The translations under genes and the position numbers were made by a program. Source: JACVRW01 sp963803245 (GTDB taxonomy: Bacteria > Actinomycetota > Thermoleophilia > Solirubrobacterales > Thermoleophilaceae). From it: DNA of 64,000 nucleotides. Below the pieces are notes generated by a model that worked only from the letters and a program-made list of their open reading frames with translations, ran no database searches and was not told the DNA's origin. The stretch spans positions 62,001 through 126,000 of the forward strand of contig CAWDLI010000001.1 of assembly GCA_963803245.1 (NCBI GenBank), read 5' to 3'. Shown here piece by piece: positions 35,879 through 45,700 of this stretch (position 1 is the stretch's first letter; each line of letters begins with the position of its first letter).

Positions 35879-37171
35879 ATGAGCGCCGCGCGGCCCCCTC
35901 TGCCGCCGGGGCCGTACCTGGTGGTGGGCCTGGCCCGATCCGGACGCGCGGCGGTGGAGATGCTCCGGCCCCACGGCGAGGTGATCGCCTGCGACAGCGG
36001 TCATCCGGACCCGCCGCCCGGTGTGGAGGCGCACCTGGGCACCGACGGCGTGGACCTGCTCGAGCGCGTGGCGTGCGTGGTGAAGAGCCCGGGGGTGCCG
36101 CGCGGGGCGCCGGTGGTGCGCGTCGCGCGCGAGCGCGGGCTGCCCGTGCACGGGGAGCTGGAGCTGGCCTGGCGCCTGCTTCCGAACCGCTTCCTCGCCG
36201 TGACCGGCACGAACGGCAAGACGACCACGGTGGAGCTGCTCGGCGCGGTGTATCGCGCGGCCGGGCTGGAGGTGGCCGTGGCCGGGAACGTCGGCACGCC
36301 GCTGGCGTCGCTCGTGGGGGCGCTCGATCCCGGAGCGGTGGTGGTCTGCGAGGTCTCGAGCTTCCAGCTGGAGGACGCGAGCGAGTTCGCGCCCGGCACG
36401 GCGGTGCTCCTGAACCTCGAGGAGGATCACCTGGACCGCCACGGGACGTTCGAGGACTATCGCGACGCGAAGCTGCGGATCTTCGCCCGTCAGGGAGAGG
36501 AGGACGTGGCGGTGGCGCCGCCGGAGATCGCCGTGGCCGGACAGGGGCGGCGCGTGACCTTCGGAGCGCCGGGTTCGGACCTGGAGCTGGGGGACGGGCG
36601 CCTCCTGTGGCGCGGCGAGCCCCTGCTCGCGGCCGGCGAGATCCGGTTGCGCGGCGCGCACAACCTGGAGAACGCGATGGCGGCCGCCGCCGCGGCGCTG
36701 GCCTCGGGCGTGCCGGCGGCGGGTGTGACCGAGGCGCTGCGCACGTTCGCCGGCGTGCCGCACCGCCTCGAGGAGGTCGCGACCGTGGACGGCGTGCTGT
36801 ACGTGAACGACTCGAAGGCCACGAACGTGGCGGCGGCGAGGCGCGGCATCGAGGCCTTCGAGGGCGGCGTGCACGCGATCCTCGGCGGCAGCCTCAAGGG
36901 CGGCGGGTTCGAGGGCCTCCGAGAGGCGGTGGGCGCGCGCTGCCGCGCCTGCTACCTGATCGGCGAGGCCGCCGAGCGGCTCGAGCGGGATCTGGCCGGC
37001 AGCGCGCCGCTGGTGCGCTCCGGGGATCTGCCGGCGGCGCTGGCCGCCGCCACGGAGGCGGCCCGCCCGGGCGAGGTGGTGCTGCTGTCCCCGGCCTGCG
37101 CGAGCTACGACCAATACCGCGACTACGAGGAGCGCGGCGAGCATTTCCGTCGGCTGGTGACGCGAGCATGA
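35879..37171 (+). CDS. murD: UDP-MurNAc-L-alanine--D-glutamate ligase
   Basis: A 430-residue Mur ligase adding D-Glu. Motifs: VVGLARSGRAA near the N-terminus, VTGTNGKTTTVEL (~107-119), NLEEDHLDRH, GAHNLENAMAA, VPHRLEEVA, VNDSKATN and LSPACASYDQY. ATG 35879, 4 bp after the mraY stop. The protein is intact and in one frame, unlike the next two genes. Confidence 0.95.
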   Translation: MSAARPPLPPGPYLVVGLARSGRAAVEMLRPHGEVIACDSGHPDPPPGVEAHLGTDGVDLLERVACVVKSPGVPRGAPVVRVARERGLPVHGELELAWRLLPNRFLAVTGTNGKTTTVELLGAVYRAAGLEVAVAGNVGTPLASLVGALDPGAVVVCEVSSFQLEDASEFAPGTAVLLNLEEDHLDRHGTFEDYRDAKLRIFARQGEEDVAVAPPEIAVAGQGRRVTFGAPGSDLELGDGRLLWRGEPLLAAGEIRLRGAHNLENAMAAAAAALASGVPAAGVTEALRTFAGVPHRLEEVATVDGVLYVNDSKATNVAAARRGIEAFEGGVHAILGGSLKGGGFEGLREAVGARCRACYLIGEAAERLERDLAGSAPLVRSGDLPAALAAATEAARPGEVVLLSPACASYDQYRDYEERGEHFRRLVTRA

Positions 37172-37177
37172 ATCCAC

Positions 37178-38435
37178 GTGTCGGCGTCGAAGCCAGTCCG
37201 GATGCCTGCGCGTGCCGCCCGCAAGCGCCCGATCGAGTATTCGATCCTCTACACAGCCACGCTGTGTCTGCTGGCCTTTGGCGCAGTGATGGTCTACTCG
37301 GCCAGCTCGGCCGAGTCGCTCCTGAACGGCAGCAACGACCCGTCGATGTACCTCAAGCGCTACGTGGTGTTCGGGCTGGCGGGGCTGGTGCTCCTGCACG
37401 TCGCGTCGCGGAACGGGCTGAAGGTCATCAAGGCGCTCACCCCGCTGCTTCTGGTCGGCCTCGTTCGTCCTCACCTGCGCGGTGATGCTGCCCGGCGTGG
37501 GCGTGCAGGTGAACGGCGCCACGCGCTGGCTCGGCGCCGGTCCGATCCAGTTCCAGCCCTCCGAGCTCCTGAAGCTCGCGCTGGTGCTCTACGCCGCCCA
37601 GGTGCTGGCTGCCCAGCCGCGCCGCACCAGGACCATCGGCGGGCTCGTGAACCCGCTGCTGATCGTGGTGGCGCTCGCCTGCGCCCTGCTCCTGAAGCAG
37701 CCGGACATGGGCACCGCGATGGTCATCTGCTTCGCGATCGGCGCGCTGCTGCTGGCGGCGGGCATGCCGACGCGCAACCTCGCCTCGATCGCGGCCACGC
37801 TCGCCGGCCTCGCGCTGCTCGTGGCCCTGGCGGAGCCGTACCGGCGCGCCCGGCTCACGTCGTTCATGGACCCGTTCTCGGACGCCGGCGACAGCGGCTT
37901 CCAGGCCGTGCAGGCGCTCACGGCGCTCGGCTCAGGGGGGCTGTTCGGCGTCGGGCTCGGCGAGTCGGTCCAGAAGATCTTCTACCTGCCCGAGGCGCAC
38001 ACGGACATGATCCTGGCCATCATCGGCGAGGAGCTCGGGCTGGTGGGGATCATGGCGGTGATCTCCCTTTACGGGATGATCGCCTACGCCGGGCTGCGAA
38101 CGGCGAAGATGGCCCGCGACCTCCACTCGCGGCTGCTGGCCGCCGGCATCACCTCGCTGATCCTGTGCCAGGCCACGCTCAACTTCTTCGCGGTGCTCGG
38201 CATGGCGCCGCTCACGGGCGTGCCGCTGCCCTTCCTCTCCTACGGGAGCACCAACCTGCTGGTGCTGATGGGCGGCATGGGCCTGCTCCTGAACGTCGCC
38301 GCCACGGGTGGCCGCGCCGCCGCGCGGCGGAGCAAGCCGCGTCTGGAGGCGATCGAGGGGGGTCGCGATGCCCAAGGTCGTGATCGCGGCCGGCGGGACG
38401 GCCGGGCACGTCGTGCCGGCGCTCGCGGTCGCTGA
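37178..38435 (+). CDS. ftsW: Lipid II polymerase/flippase-family FtsW (frameshifted)
   Basis: A SEDS-family septal peptidoglycan polymerase, ~400 aa. The N-terminal part reads in frame 2 (IEYSILYTATLCLLAFGAVMVYSASSA) and changes to frame 3 near 37460, continuing VMLPGVGVQVNGATRWLG, FQPSELLKLALVLYAAQ, KQPDMGTAMV, EAHTDMILAIIGEELG and GVPLPFLSYGSTNL, all SEDS signatures. The catalytic-region Asp (PEAHTD) is present. GTG 37178 or ATG 37202. The frame-3 stop at 38435 lies 68 bp inside murG; another frame would end at 38383. Because this gene is normally essential, the break is probably a consensus error. Confidence 0.85.
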
Positions 38436-39441
38436 CGCGCTCAGGGGCCGCGGCGCGGAGGTGGAGTTCGTGGGCGGCGAGCGGGCCGAGGCGGAGCTCG
38501 TGCCCGCGGCCGGCTATCCGCTCCACACGGTCCGGGTCCGCGGGATCGACCGGCACAACCCGCTCAAGGCCGGCTACGCCGTGGCGCTCGCGCTGCGAGC
38601 GACCGGGCGCGCGCGGCGCCTCCTGCGCTGCACCGGAGCCGACGTGGTGATCGGGGGCGGCGGCTACGTGGCCGGCCCCGTGGGGCTCGCGGCACGCTCG
38701 CTGCGCCTGCCGCTGGCGCTCACCGAGGCGGACAGCCACCTGGGGGTGACCAACCGGCTGCTGGCGCCGCTCGCCCGTCGGGTGTTCCTGTCCTTCCCGA
38801 TCGAGGGCCGCACGGGCCGCCGCTACGAGGTCACGGGGCGGCCCGATCCCGCCGGGCACGGGTGGCGATCGACCAGGCCGAGGCGCGCCGCCGCTTCGAC
38901 TCCCGCCCGAGGGCCCGTGCGTGCTCGTGTTCGGCGGCTCGCTCGGCGCCCGCCGCCTGAACGAGGCGGCGCTCGACGCGTTCGGCCGCGCGGCGCCCGT
39001 GCGCGATCCTCCACGCCTGCGGCGCGGCGCGACCACGCGGACCTGCGCCAGCGCCTCGACGCGCTCGGCGTCACCGCCGCACTACCGTCTCCTCCCCTAC
39101 ATCGAGCCGTTCGCGGACGCGCTCGCCGCGGCCGACCTGGCGGTGGCCCGCGCGGGCGGGTCGGTGCTCGAGCTGGCGGCGGCCGGCCTTCCGGCGGTGC
39201 TGGTGCCGTATCCGCACGCCACCGCCGACCACCAGACCGCCAACGCTCGCTTCATGGAGCGGGCGGGCGCGGCGGTGGTGGTGCCCGACGAGGAGCTCGA
39301 CGGCCCGCGCCTGGCGCGCGAGACGGGCACGCTGCTCGGCGCCCAGCCGCGATGGCCGCGATGGCCAATGCGGCGCGTGCGGTGGCCCGGCCCGACGCGG
39401 CCGACCGGATCGCGGCGGAGCTGCTCGAGATGGCCGACTAG
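38368..39441 (+). CDS. murG: MurG N-acetylglucosamine transferase (multiple frameshifts)
   Basis: UDP-GlcNAc transferase converting lipid I to lipid II at the inner membrane face. The N-terminal half reads in frame 1 (VVIAAGGTAGHVVPALAVADAL, GADVVIGGGGYVAGPVGLAA, LTEADSHLGVTNRLLAP). From ~38855 the coding track jumps repeatedly: ARRRFD in frame 3, VLVFGGSLGARRLNEAAL in frame 2, DHADLRQRLDALGV, HYRLLPYIEPFADAL and ARAGGSVLELAAAGLPAVLVPYP in frame 2, and finally ANAARAVARPDAADRIAAELLEMAD in frame 1. At least four indels are needed. The order of motifs is complete, so sequencing error is the likely cause. Confidence 0.85.
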   Translation: MPKVVIAAGGTAGHVVPALAVADALRGRGAEVEFVGGERAEAELVPAAGYPLHTVRVRGIDRHNPLKAGYAVALALRATGRARRLLRCTGADVVIGGGGYVAGPVGLAARSLRLPLALTEADSHLGVTNRLLAPLARRVFLSFPIEGRTGRRYEVTGRPDPAGHGWRSTRPRRAAASTPARGPVRARVRRLARRPPPERGGARRVRPRGARARSSTPAARRDHADLRQRLDALGVTAALPSPPLHRAVRGRARRGRPGGGPRGRVGARAGGGRPSGGAGAVSARHRRPPDRQRSLHGAGGRGGGGARRGARRPAPGARDGHAARRPAAMAAMANAARAVARPDAADRIAAELLEMAD

Positions 39442-39453
39442 GAGGGGGGCCCG

Positions 39454-41149
39454 CTAAGCGGGGTCGCCGAGGCGCTCGAGGGCGCGGTCCACCTCGCCCT
39501 CGGCGGACCTGACGCTGTCCACGGCGCGGCGGTAGGCCGAGCGGTTGCCGTTTCGCGGTCGAGCGGGCCAGACGTCCGTAGGCGCCCTCCGCGCGGCGGA
39601 GGGCGGCGGCGAGGGCGGCGGCGCGCGGCACGGATGCCGGCGGGTCGCCGAGGGCGCGCCGCGCGCGTGCGAAGGACGAGGCAAGCCGGCGGGCGGGCGC
39701 GGCCTGGTCGCCGGGGGTGTCGGCGCCGGCGAGGCGGCCGGCGGTCGGCGCTCCGGCGCGATCGAGGCGCGCGACGGCGTCGTTGGCCGAGCCGAGCCAG
39801 GCCACGCGCTCGCGTCCTCGGTGCCGGCGGCGGCCTCGCGCGCGCTTCGCGGCGGCCGCTCGGCCTTGCGGGCCGCCGGGTCCACCGGACGGACTTCGTG
39901 CTCGTGTCTGCCCCGCCGAGCGTCCAGCCCGGCCACGCCGGCGCCGGCCGCGGCGAGCATGAGCACGGGGATCGAGCACGAGCCGGCGGCGCGCGCCCTG
40001 CGGTGGGCGTGCTTCCGCGGGCGGCAGCGCCTCGACCGGGGTGCGGCGGCGCTTGCGCGCGGCGCTTCGGCAGGCGGTGGCCGTGCCGGCTGCGCCCGGA
40101 CGGGCTTCCGCGGGCGCGGTGCCGCGGGCGGCCACGCCGGCCGTGGAGGTGCTGCGGCGTGGGAGCGTGCCGGCTCCGGTCAGGGGCGTCCGGCGGTGGC
40201 TGGACCGGGGCGCCGTTGGGCCACGGGCTTCTGGCGCCGACCGGAGTCGCCGGATCCGGCGCGCGGCGACGGAAGCGCCCCGCTGCTGTTGCGCCGGTGG
40301 GCCGCTGCTTCGCACCAGTCCGAGCGCCTCGCCCACCTCGCGCACGAGCTCGCCGGCGGAGCTCTGGCGGTCGTCCGGCGTCTTCGAGAGCGCCGACGTG
40401 AGCACGTCGTCCACGGCGGCGGGCAGGTCCGGCCGGAGCTCGGTCAGCGCGCGGCGGCGTCTCGTGCAGCTGGGCCTGGATCGGCCGCGCGGCTCGACTG
40501 GCGCGCGAACGGCGCCGTGCCGGCCAGGCAGGTGTACACGATGCACGCGAGCGAGTACACGTTGCTCTCGGGCAGCGGCGACTCGCCGCGCAGCTCCTCG
40601 GGCGAGCGGTAGCCGGCCCGCGCGAAGGCGAGCGGGGGACGGTTGTGGGCGATGCCGAAGTCGGTGAGGTAGGCCCAGTCGCGCTCCCCCGGCTCCACGA
40701 AGACCGCGCGCGGCGTGAGGTCCGTGTGGATCAGCCAGCGCGCATGGGCGGCGTCGAGGGCGTCGGCCACGCCGGTGAGCAGGCGGTAGGTGCGCGCGGG
40801 GTCGAGCGGGCCCTCGGCGATCAGCGAGGAGAGCGGGCGCGAGCGCGGCAGCGACACCACCACGTACGGGCCGCGCGGGCTCTCGCCGCCGTCCACGATC
40901 GACGGCCAGGTGCGGGTGCAGCAGCGACGTTCGCGCGCGCAGCAGGCGATCGAAGGCCGTGCGTGCCGGGCGCTCCTGCCCCTTGCGGGCGCGGCCGAGC
41001 ACGAGCAGCTGCATGCGCTGGGGATCGTCGCTCGGGACCTCCCAGGTCGCGTGGCTCCCCTCGAGCGGGCGCAGCAGGCGATGGCCGGCGACCTCGGTCG
41101 GGGCTCGCCGGCGGCGCGGCGGCGTCTTGGTGGGCGTGCGCTCGCTCAT
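39454..41149 (-). CDS. Protein kinase-like membrane protein (frameshifted)
   Basis: An eukaryotic-type Ser/Thr kinase-like protein in several frame fragments. The kinase domain includes GPYVVVSLPRSRPLSSLI (hinge), ALDAAHARWLIHTDLTPRAVF (catalytic loop; HTDLTPRA replaces HRDLKPxN), LTDFGIAHN (DFG intact), GYRSPEELRGESPLPESNVYSLACI (APE-like and subdomain IX) and a C-lobe ALSKTPDDRQSSAGELV. The N-lobe around GHRLLRPLEGSHATWEV lacks an obvious VAIK Lys. A Pro/Ala linker, a TM helix (MLMLAAAGAGVAGL) and a ~120-residue extracytoplasmic helical region follow. The changed catalytic loop suggests a weak kinase or pseudokinase. The reading frame needs several corrections. Confidence 0.65.
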
Positions 41150-41153
41150 CCGA

Positions 41154-41535
41154 TCAGCCGGAGTCGTCGAAGCTCTGGCCGGGGTCGGGCTGAGGCGGCG
41201 ACGGTGTGCTGGGGGCCGGGGTGCTGGGCGGCGGGGTGTAGACGTGGGGGCGGGCGTCGGGCTCGACCACGGGGGTCTCGACCGACCGGCTCGGGCTCGG
41301 GCTCCGGGGCGGCCGGTGGCGGCTTGACCTTGCGCACGCGCATGGCGGGCAGGGCGGTGGCCCCTCAGGTCGCGACCGGACGGAGGCGGCCGGCGGCGCC
41401 GCCTCGCGGACGGGCTTGGCCTTCGGGGCCGGCTCGGGGCTCGAGTCGCTGTCCGCCCTGGCGGCGGCGAACAGCGCCGCCGAACGATGCGAGGCCGAGC
41501 ACCAGGACCAGCACCAGTTGACGCAGACCGGTCAC
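41154..41535 (-). CDS. Proline-rich secreted or membrane protein (frameshifted)
   Basis: A ~125-residue protein starting at GTG 41535 (AGGAAG upstream; GTG 41541 also possible): a hydrophobic segment (LRQLVLVLVLGLASFGGAL), then a Pro/Ala/Ser/Glu-rich region and a tail ending GQSFDDSG at 41154. At least two frame changes are required to link them. It lies between the kinase-like gene and the shorter PKD gene on the same strand, and its stop is 4 bp from the kinase ATG. No family is recognised. Confidence 0.45.
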
Positions 41536-41598
41536 GGACACTTCCTGGCCGTGGACTCCTCCGGATAGAGGCATGACATACGCCGCAGCGGCTCCTTC

Positions 41599-42785
41599 TT
41601 ACGCCTCAAGACGTATGCGCTCGTAGCGGCCGATGAAGCCCGGCTTCGTGACGGCCACGTAGAGCCGCGTGCCCGCGCGCAGCCGGCGCTCGAGCCAGCG
41701 CACGCGCACGAGCGCCTGGCGCGCCCGGGTGCTCACGGCGGTCTTTCGCGGGCAGCCCTTGCCGTTGCAGCGCACCTTCACCGTGACACCCTGGGTCGTC
41801 CGGACAGTCAGCAGGTCGACGCGCACCCGGCTCAGGCCGGCGAAGCCGACGATCCGGATCTTGGGCCAGGGCTTCAGCTTCTCCGGCGGGGGCATTGGCG
41901 CCAGCGGGGTCACGTCAACCGTCCGCGACGTGGACACGACCCGCCCGCGCGTGTCGCGCACGCGCAGCCGGACGACGTGGTTGCCGGGCGTGGGGAAGGC
42001 GCGCGCCGCCGTGTTCCCTCGGCCGTCGTCGAACTGGCCGTCACCGTCGAGGTCCCACTCCATGAGGGCGATCGGGTCGTCCGGATCGTCCGAGACCGAG
42101 GTGAAGTCGATCACCTCGTTCACGCGCGGGACCCGCGGCGCGAAGAGGAAGCTCGCGACCGGGGGGAAGTTCACATGGACCGTGGCGCGTCGCGGTGTCG
42201 GCGCGGCCGAGGGGGTCGGTCACGCGCAGGCGCACCGTCTTGTTGCCCGGCGTGCGCGAAGCTGCGCTGGACCGCCTCGCCCACCTGCTCGAAGCTGCCG
42301 TTGTTGTCGAAGTCCCACTCGTAGGAGCTGTTCAGGAGAGCCGCGTCGTCGGTGCTCGCGGAGCCGTCGAAGCGCACCGACTGGCCGACGTTCGGCACTG
42401 TCACGTTGCGGCCGATGCGCGCCACCGGCGCTGCGTTAATCCTGACCGTGTGGGTCTCCACCTCGTCATCGCCCACCGAGAACTCCACCTGCATCGTGAT
42501 GGTCTTGGTGCCGGCGGTCGCGTACGTGAAGCTCACCGGCGCGTCGAAGGGGGCGGCAGTGGTGACGCGCTCGTCCGCGTCGTTCGCCGTGAAGCGGAAG
42601 TGCACGGCGTCCGTGAGCAGGAGTTGGGGGGCGGTGAGCACGGGCGTGACGGTGATCGGCTGACCGGGGTTCACCGGTCCCGGGGCGATGGTGAAGTCCA
42701 CCGCGGCCGAGGCGGCGCTGGCCGAGGCGAGGCTGAGGGCCAGGCCCAGTGGCAGAGCGAGGAGCCTGTGGCGCGCCCTCCTCAT
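41599..42785 (-). CDS. PKD-domain surface protein (frameshifted)
   Basis: A secreted protein of ~395 aa: a signal peptide (~1-28, LLALPLGLALSLASASAASA), three PKD-like beta-sandwich repeats with the WDFDNNG and WDLDGDGQFDD acidic loops, and a C-terminal module with VKVRCNGKGCPRKTAV and RWLERRLRAGTRLYV shared with the neighbouring gene. Two frame changes are needed, near 42255 and 42190. ATG 42785 overlaps the stop of the larger PKD gene (ATGA). Role unknown; extracellular adhesion or envelope attachment is inferred. Confidence 0.7.
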
Positions 42786-45700
42786 GAGGAGCAGCGCACG
42801 GTGCGCGTGGTCCCGGGCGCCAGGCAGAGGTCCTTTCGCGAGGGCAGCTTCGCGCGCCTGATCAGCAGCGCGGTGTATGACCCGACCTTGCCCTTGGAGG
42901 TCACGTAGATCCGGATCCGGCTTCCGGCCGGAAGCCGTCGCTCGAGCCAGCGCAGGCGCACCGTCTTGCCGCGCGAGCGCGTGCTGGAGGCGCGCTGGCT
43001 CGGGCAGCCCTTGCCCTTGCAGGAGGCCCTGACCATGGCGCCCTTCGTGGTGCGCACGCCCAGGCGGGTGATCAGCGTCGAGCCCTTGCCGGGACGGCTG
43101 GAGATGCGCACGGTCGCGTCGAGCTGCTCGGGCTCCGGCTTGGGCGGCACCGGCCGGGCGCGCACGTTCAACGTGACCGCGTGGACGGCGCCGGCCCCGG
43201 ACCCGTCAACCGCGCGCAGCCGCACGGTGTGCGCGCCCACGGTCGTGAAGATCTTGCTGGCCACCTTGCCGCGGGCGTCGTCGTACTGGCCGTCGCCGTC
43301 CAGATCCCAGGTCTCGGAGGCCAGGAAGCCGTCCGGATCGCGGGACAGGGACGCGAAGTCGACCACGTCGCCGGCGTAGGGCTGGGCGGGTGAGAAGCGG
43401 ATGAGGGCTGTGGGGGCGGCGTTGACCACGATGTCGGCAGCGACGATGTCGACTCCGTTGGAGTCGGTCACCTTGAGCTCCACGGTATGCCGTCCTGCGG
43501 TCCGAAACGCGTACGTAGCCACGTTTCCGCCTTGCACAAACCCGCTAATAGCGTCGAATTTCCACTCGATCTTGTTAATTGTCGACCCCGGCGAGGCCGT
43601 CGCGGTGGACCTGAACGTCACGGTCTGCCCGGGCAGCGGAGCCGCCGGCGTCGACGTGAATCCGGCCACGGGCGCCACCGACTGGACGTCGAAGCGCCGC
43701 TCCCTGATGTGGGTGGCCCCGGCGCTGTCGGTCACGCGCAGCCGCACGACCTTCTCGCCCTGGGTCGGGAAGGCACGGGTCGGATTGGCCGCGGTCGAGT
43801 CGTCGAACTGGCCGTCGGCGTCGAGGTCCCACGCGAGGGCGAGGGTCTGGCCGGCGTCGGCGTCGGTGGACGTGGAGGCGAAGGTCACCGTCTCATTGAG
43901 CCGCGGGGTCTGCGGGTTCACGGTGAAGTCGGCCACCGGCACCGTGTTCACGTTGACGGTCTTGACGACGGTGGTGGCGCTGGCGCCGCTGTCGGTCACC
44001 CGCACTCGGACGGTCTTCGCCCCGGCGGTGGCGAACGCGGTGGAGGCGGTGGCTCCAGTGAAGCCGCCGTCGCCGAACGTGTTGTTGCCGTCCAGATCCC
44101 AGGTGTACGCGCCCGCGGGGAGGGCGAGGTCGTCGGACGCGGTCGCCGTGAAGTTCACGGTCTGGGTCTTCACGGGCGCGGTCGGCGTGAACGTGAAGTC
44201 GACCGTGGGTGGCGCGTTCACCGTCACCGGTACCGTGGCGATGCCCGCGGCGCCGTCGGCGTCCGTCACCTGGAGGCGGACGTTCCTCTGGCCCGCCGTG
44301 GCGAAGGAGCCCGTCGGCGCCTGCCCGGTGGCGTCGTCGAAGGCGCCGTCGTTGTCGTAGTCCCAGGCGTAGCCAGTTGCCGGGATCGGCTCGTCATCGG
44401 TCGACCCGGCCGCGCTGTAGGTGATCGTCTGGCTGACGTTGGGTCGCGCGGGCGTGAAGGTGAACGCGGCGGTGGGCGCGGGGTTCGCCGCTACCGAAAC
44501 GGTCTGGGTGGCGACGTCGGTGGAGCCGCCGGAGTCGGTCACCCGGAGGCTCACGATCCTGCCGCCGGACGCCGCGAAGCTCGTGGACGCGGTCGGTCCG
44601 ACCGCGTCGTCGAAGGCGCCGTCGTTGTCGAGGTCCCAGGCGTAGGAGCTGTTCGTCAGAGCGAGGTCGTCGGTCGTGCCGGCGGCGTTGAAGCTGACCG
44701 GATCGCCCACGTCGGGGTTCCCCGGGGTGAAGGAGAACGAGGCGTCGGGAGGGGCGTTCACGGTCACGACCCGCGTCGTGGTCGCTGACACGCCGTCGGC
44801 GTCGGTCACGCGCAGGCCCACGGTCCGGTTGCCGGCGCTCGAGAACGCATGCGATACCTCACGCCCCTCGGCGTCGGTGCTGCCGTTGCCGTCGAAGTCC
44901 CAGTCGAACCCGGCGTCCGGAATCGACTCGTCGTCGGTGGTGGCGCCCGCGTCGAAGGTCGCGGCCTGCCCGATGTTGGGGCGGGAGGGGGCGAAGATGA
45001 AGGAGGGGTTCGGCGGCGTGTTGAGCGCGCTCACCGTCACGGTGCGGGTCGTGCTCGTGGCGAGCCCGCCCGAGTCGGTCACCTGGAGCCGGACGGTCTT
45101 GATGCCGGAGGTGGGGAATGCGTGGTCCGCCTCCTCGCCGATCGCGTCGAAGGTGCCGTCGTTGTCGAAGTCCCAGGCAAACGAGCCGTTCGGCAGGGCC
45201 AGGTCGTCATCCGACCCGGCGGCGTCGAAGCCCACGGTCTGCCCGACCTCGGGAGAGCTCGGCGAGAACGCGAAGGAGGCGCTGGGCGGAGCGTTCACGG
45301 TCACCGCGTGGGAGGCCGTGTCGGCGACACCGAGCACGTCCGTGACCCTCAGCGACACGGTCCTCGTGCCCGACGCGTACGAGGACGTGGGCGTCACGCC
45401 CAGGGCGTCGTCGAACTGGCCGTCGCCGTCGAGGTCCCAGGCATAGGCAGTGGGGAGGAGCGGCCCGTCGTCGGTGGTGGCGGAGGCGTCGAAGGTCACG
45501 CCCTGGTTCGGGTTGGGGCGCGCGGGGCTGAAGCCGAAGGCGGCGCTCGGCCCGGAGTTGGCCACCGCCACGGACACGCTGGCGTTGTCGGTGTGGGTCT
45601 CGCCCTCGGAGTCGGTCACGCGCAGGCGCACCGTCTTCGATCCGGGGGTGGGGAAGGAGTGGCTGACCTGGCGCCCGCTCGCGTCGTCATAGGCGCCGTC

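Noticed and set aside
38368..39441. murG as a true pseudogene
   Set aside because: All motifs are present in order in an otherwise intact dcw cluster, and the nearby frameshift density points to sequence errors.
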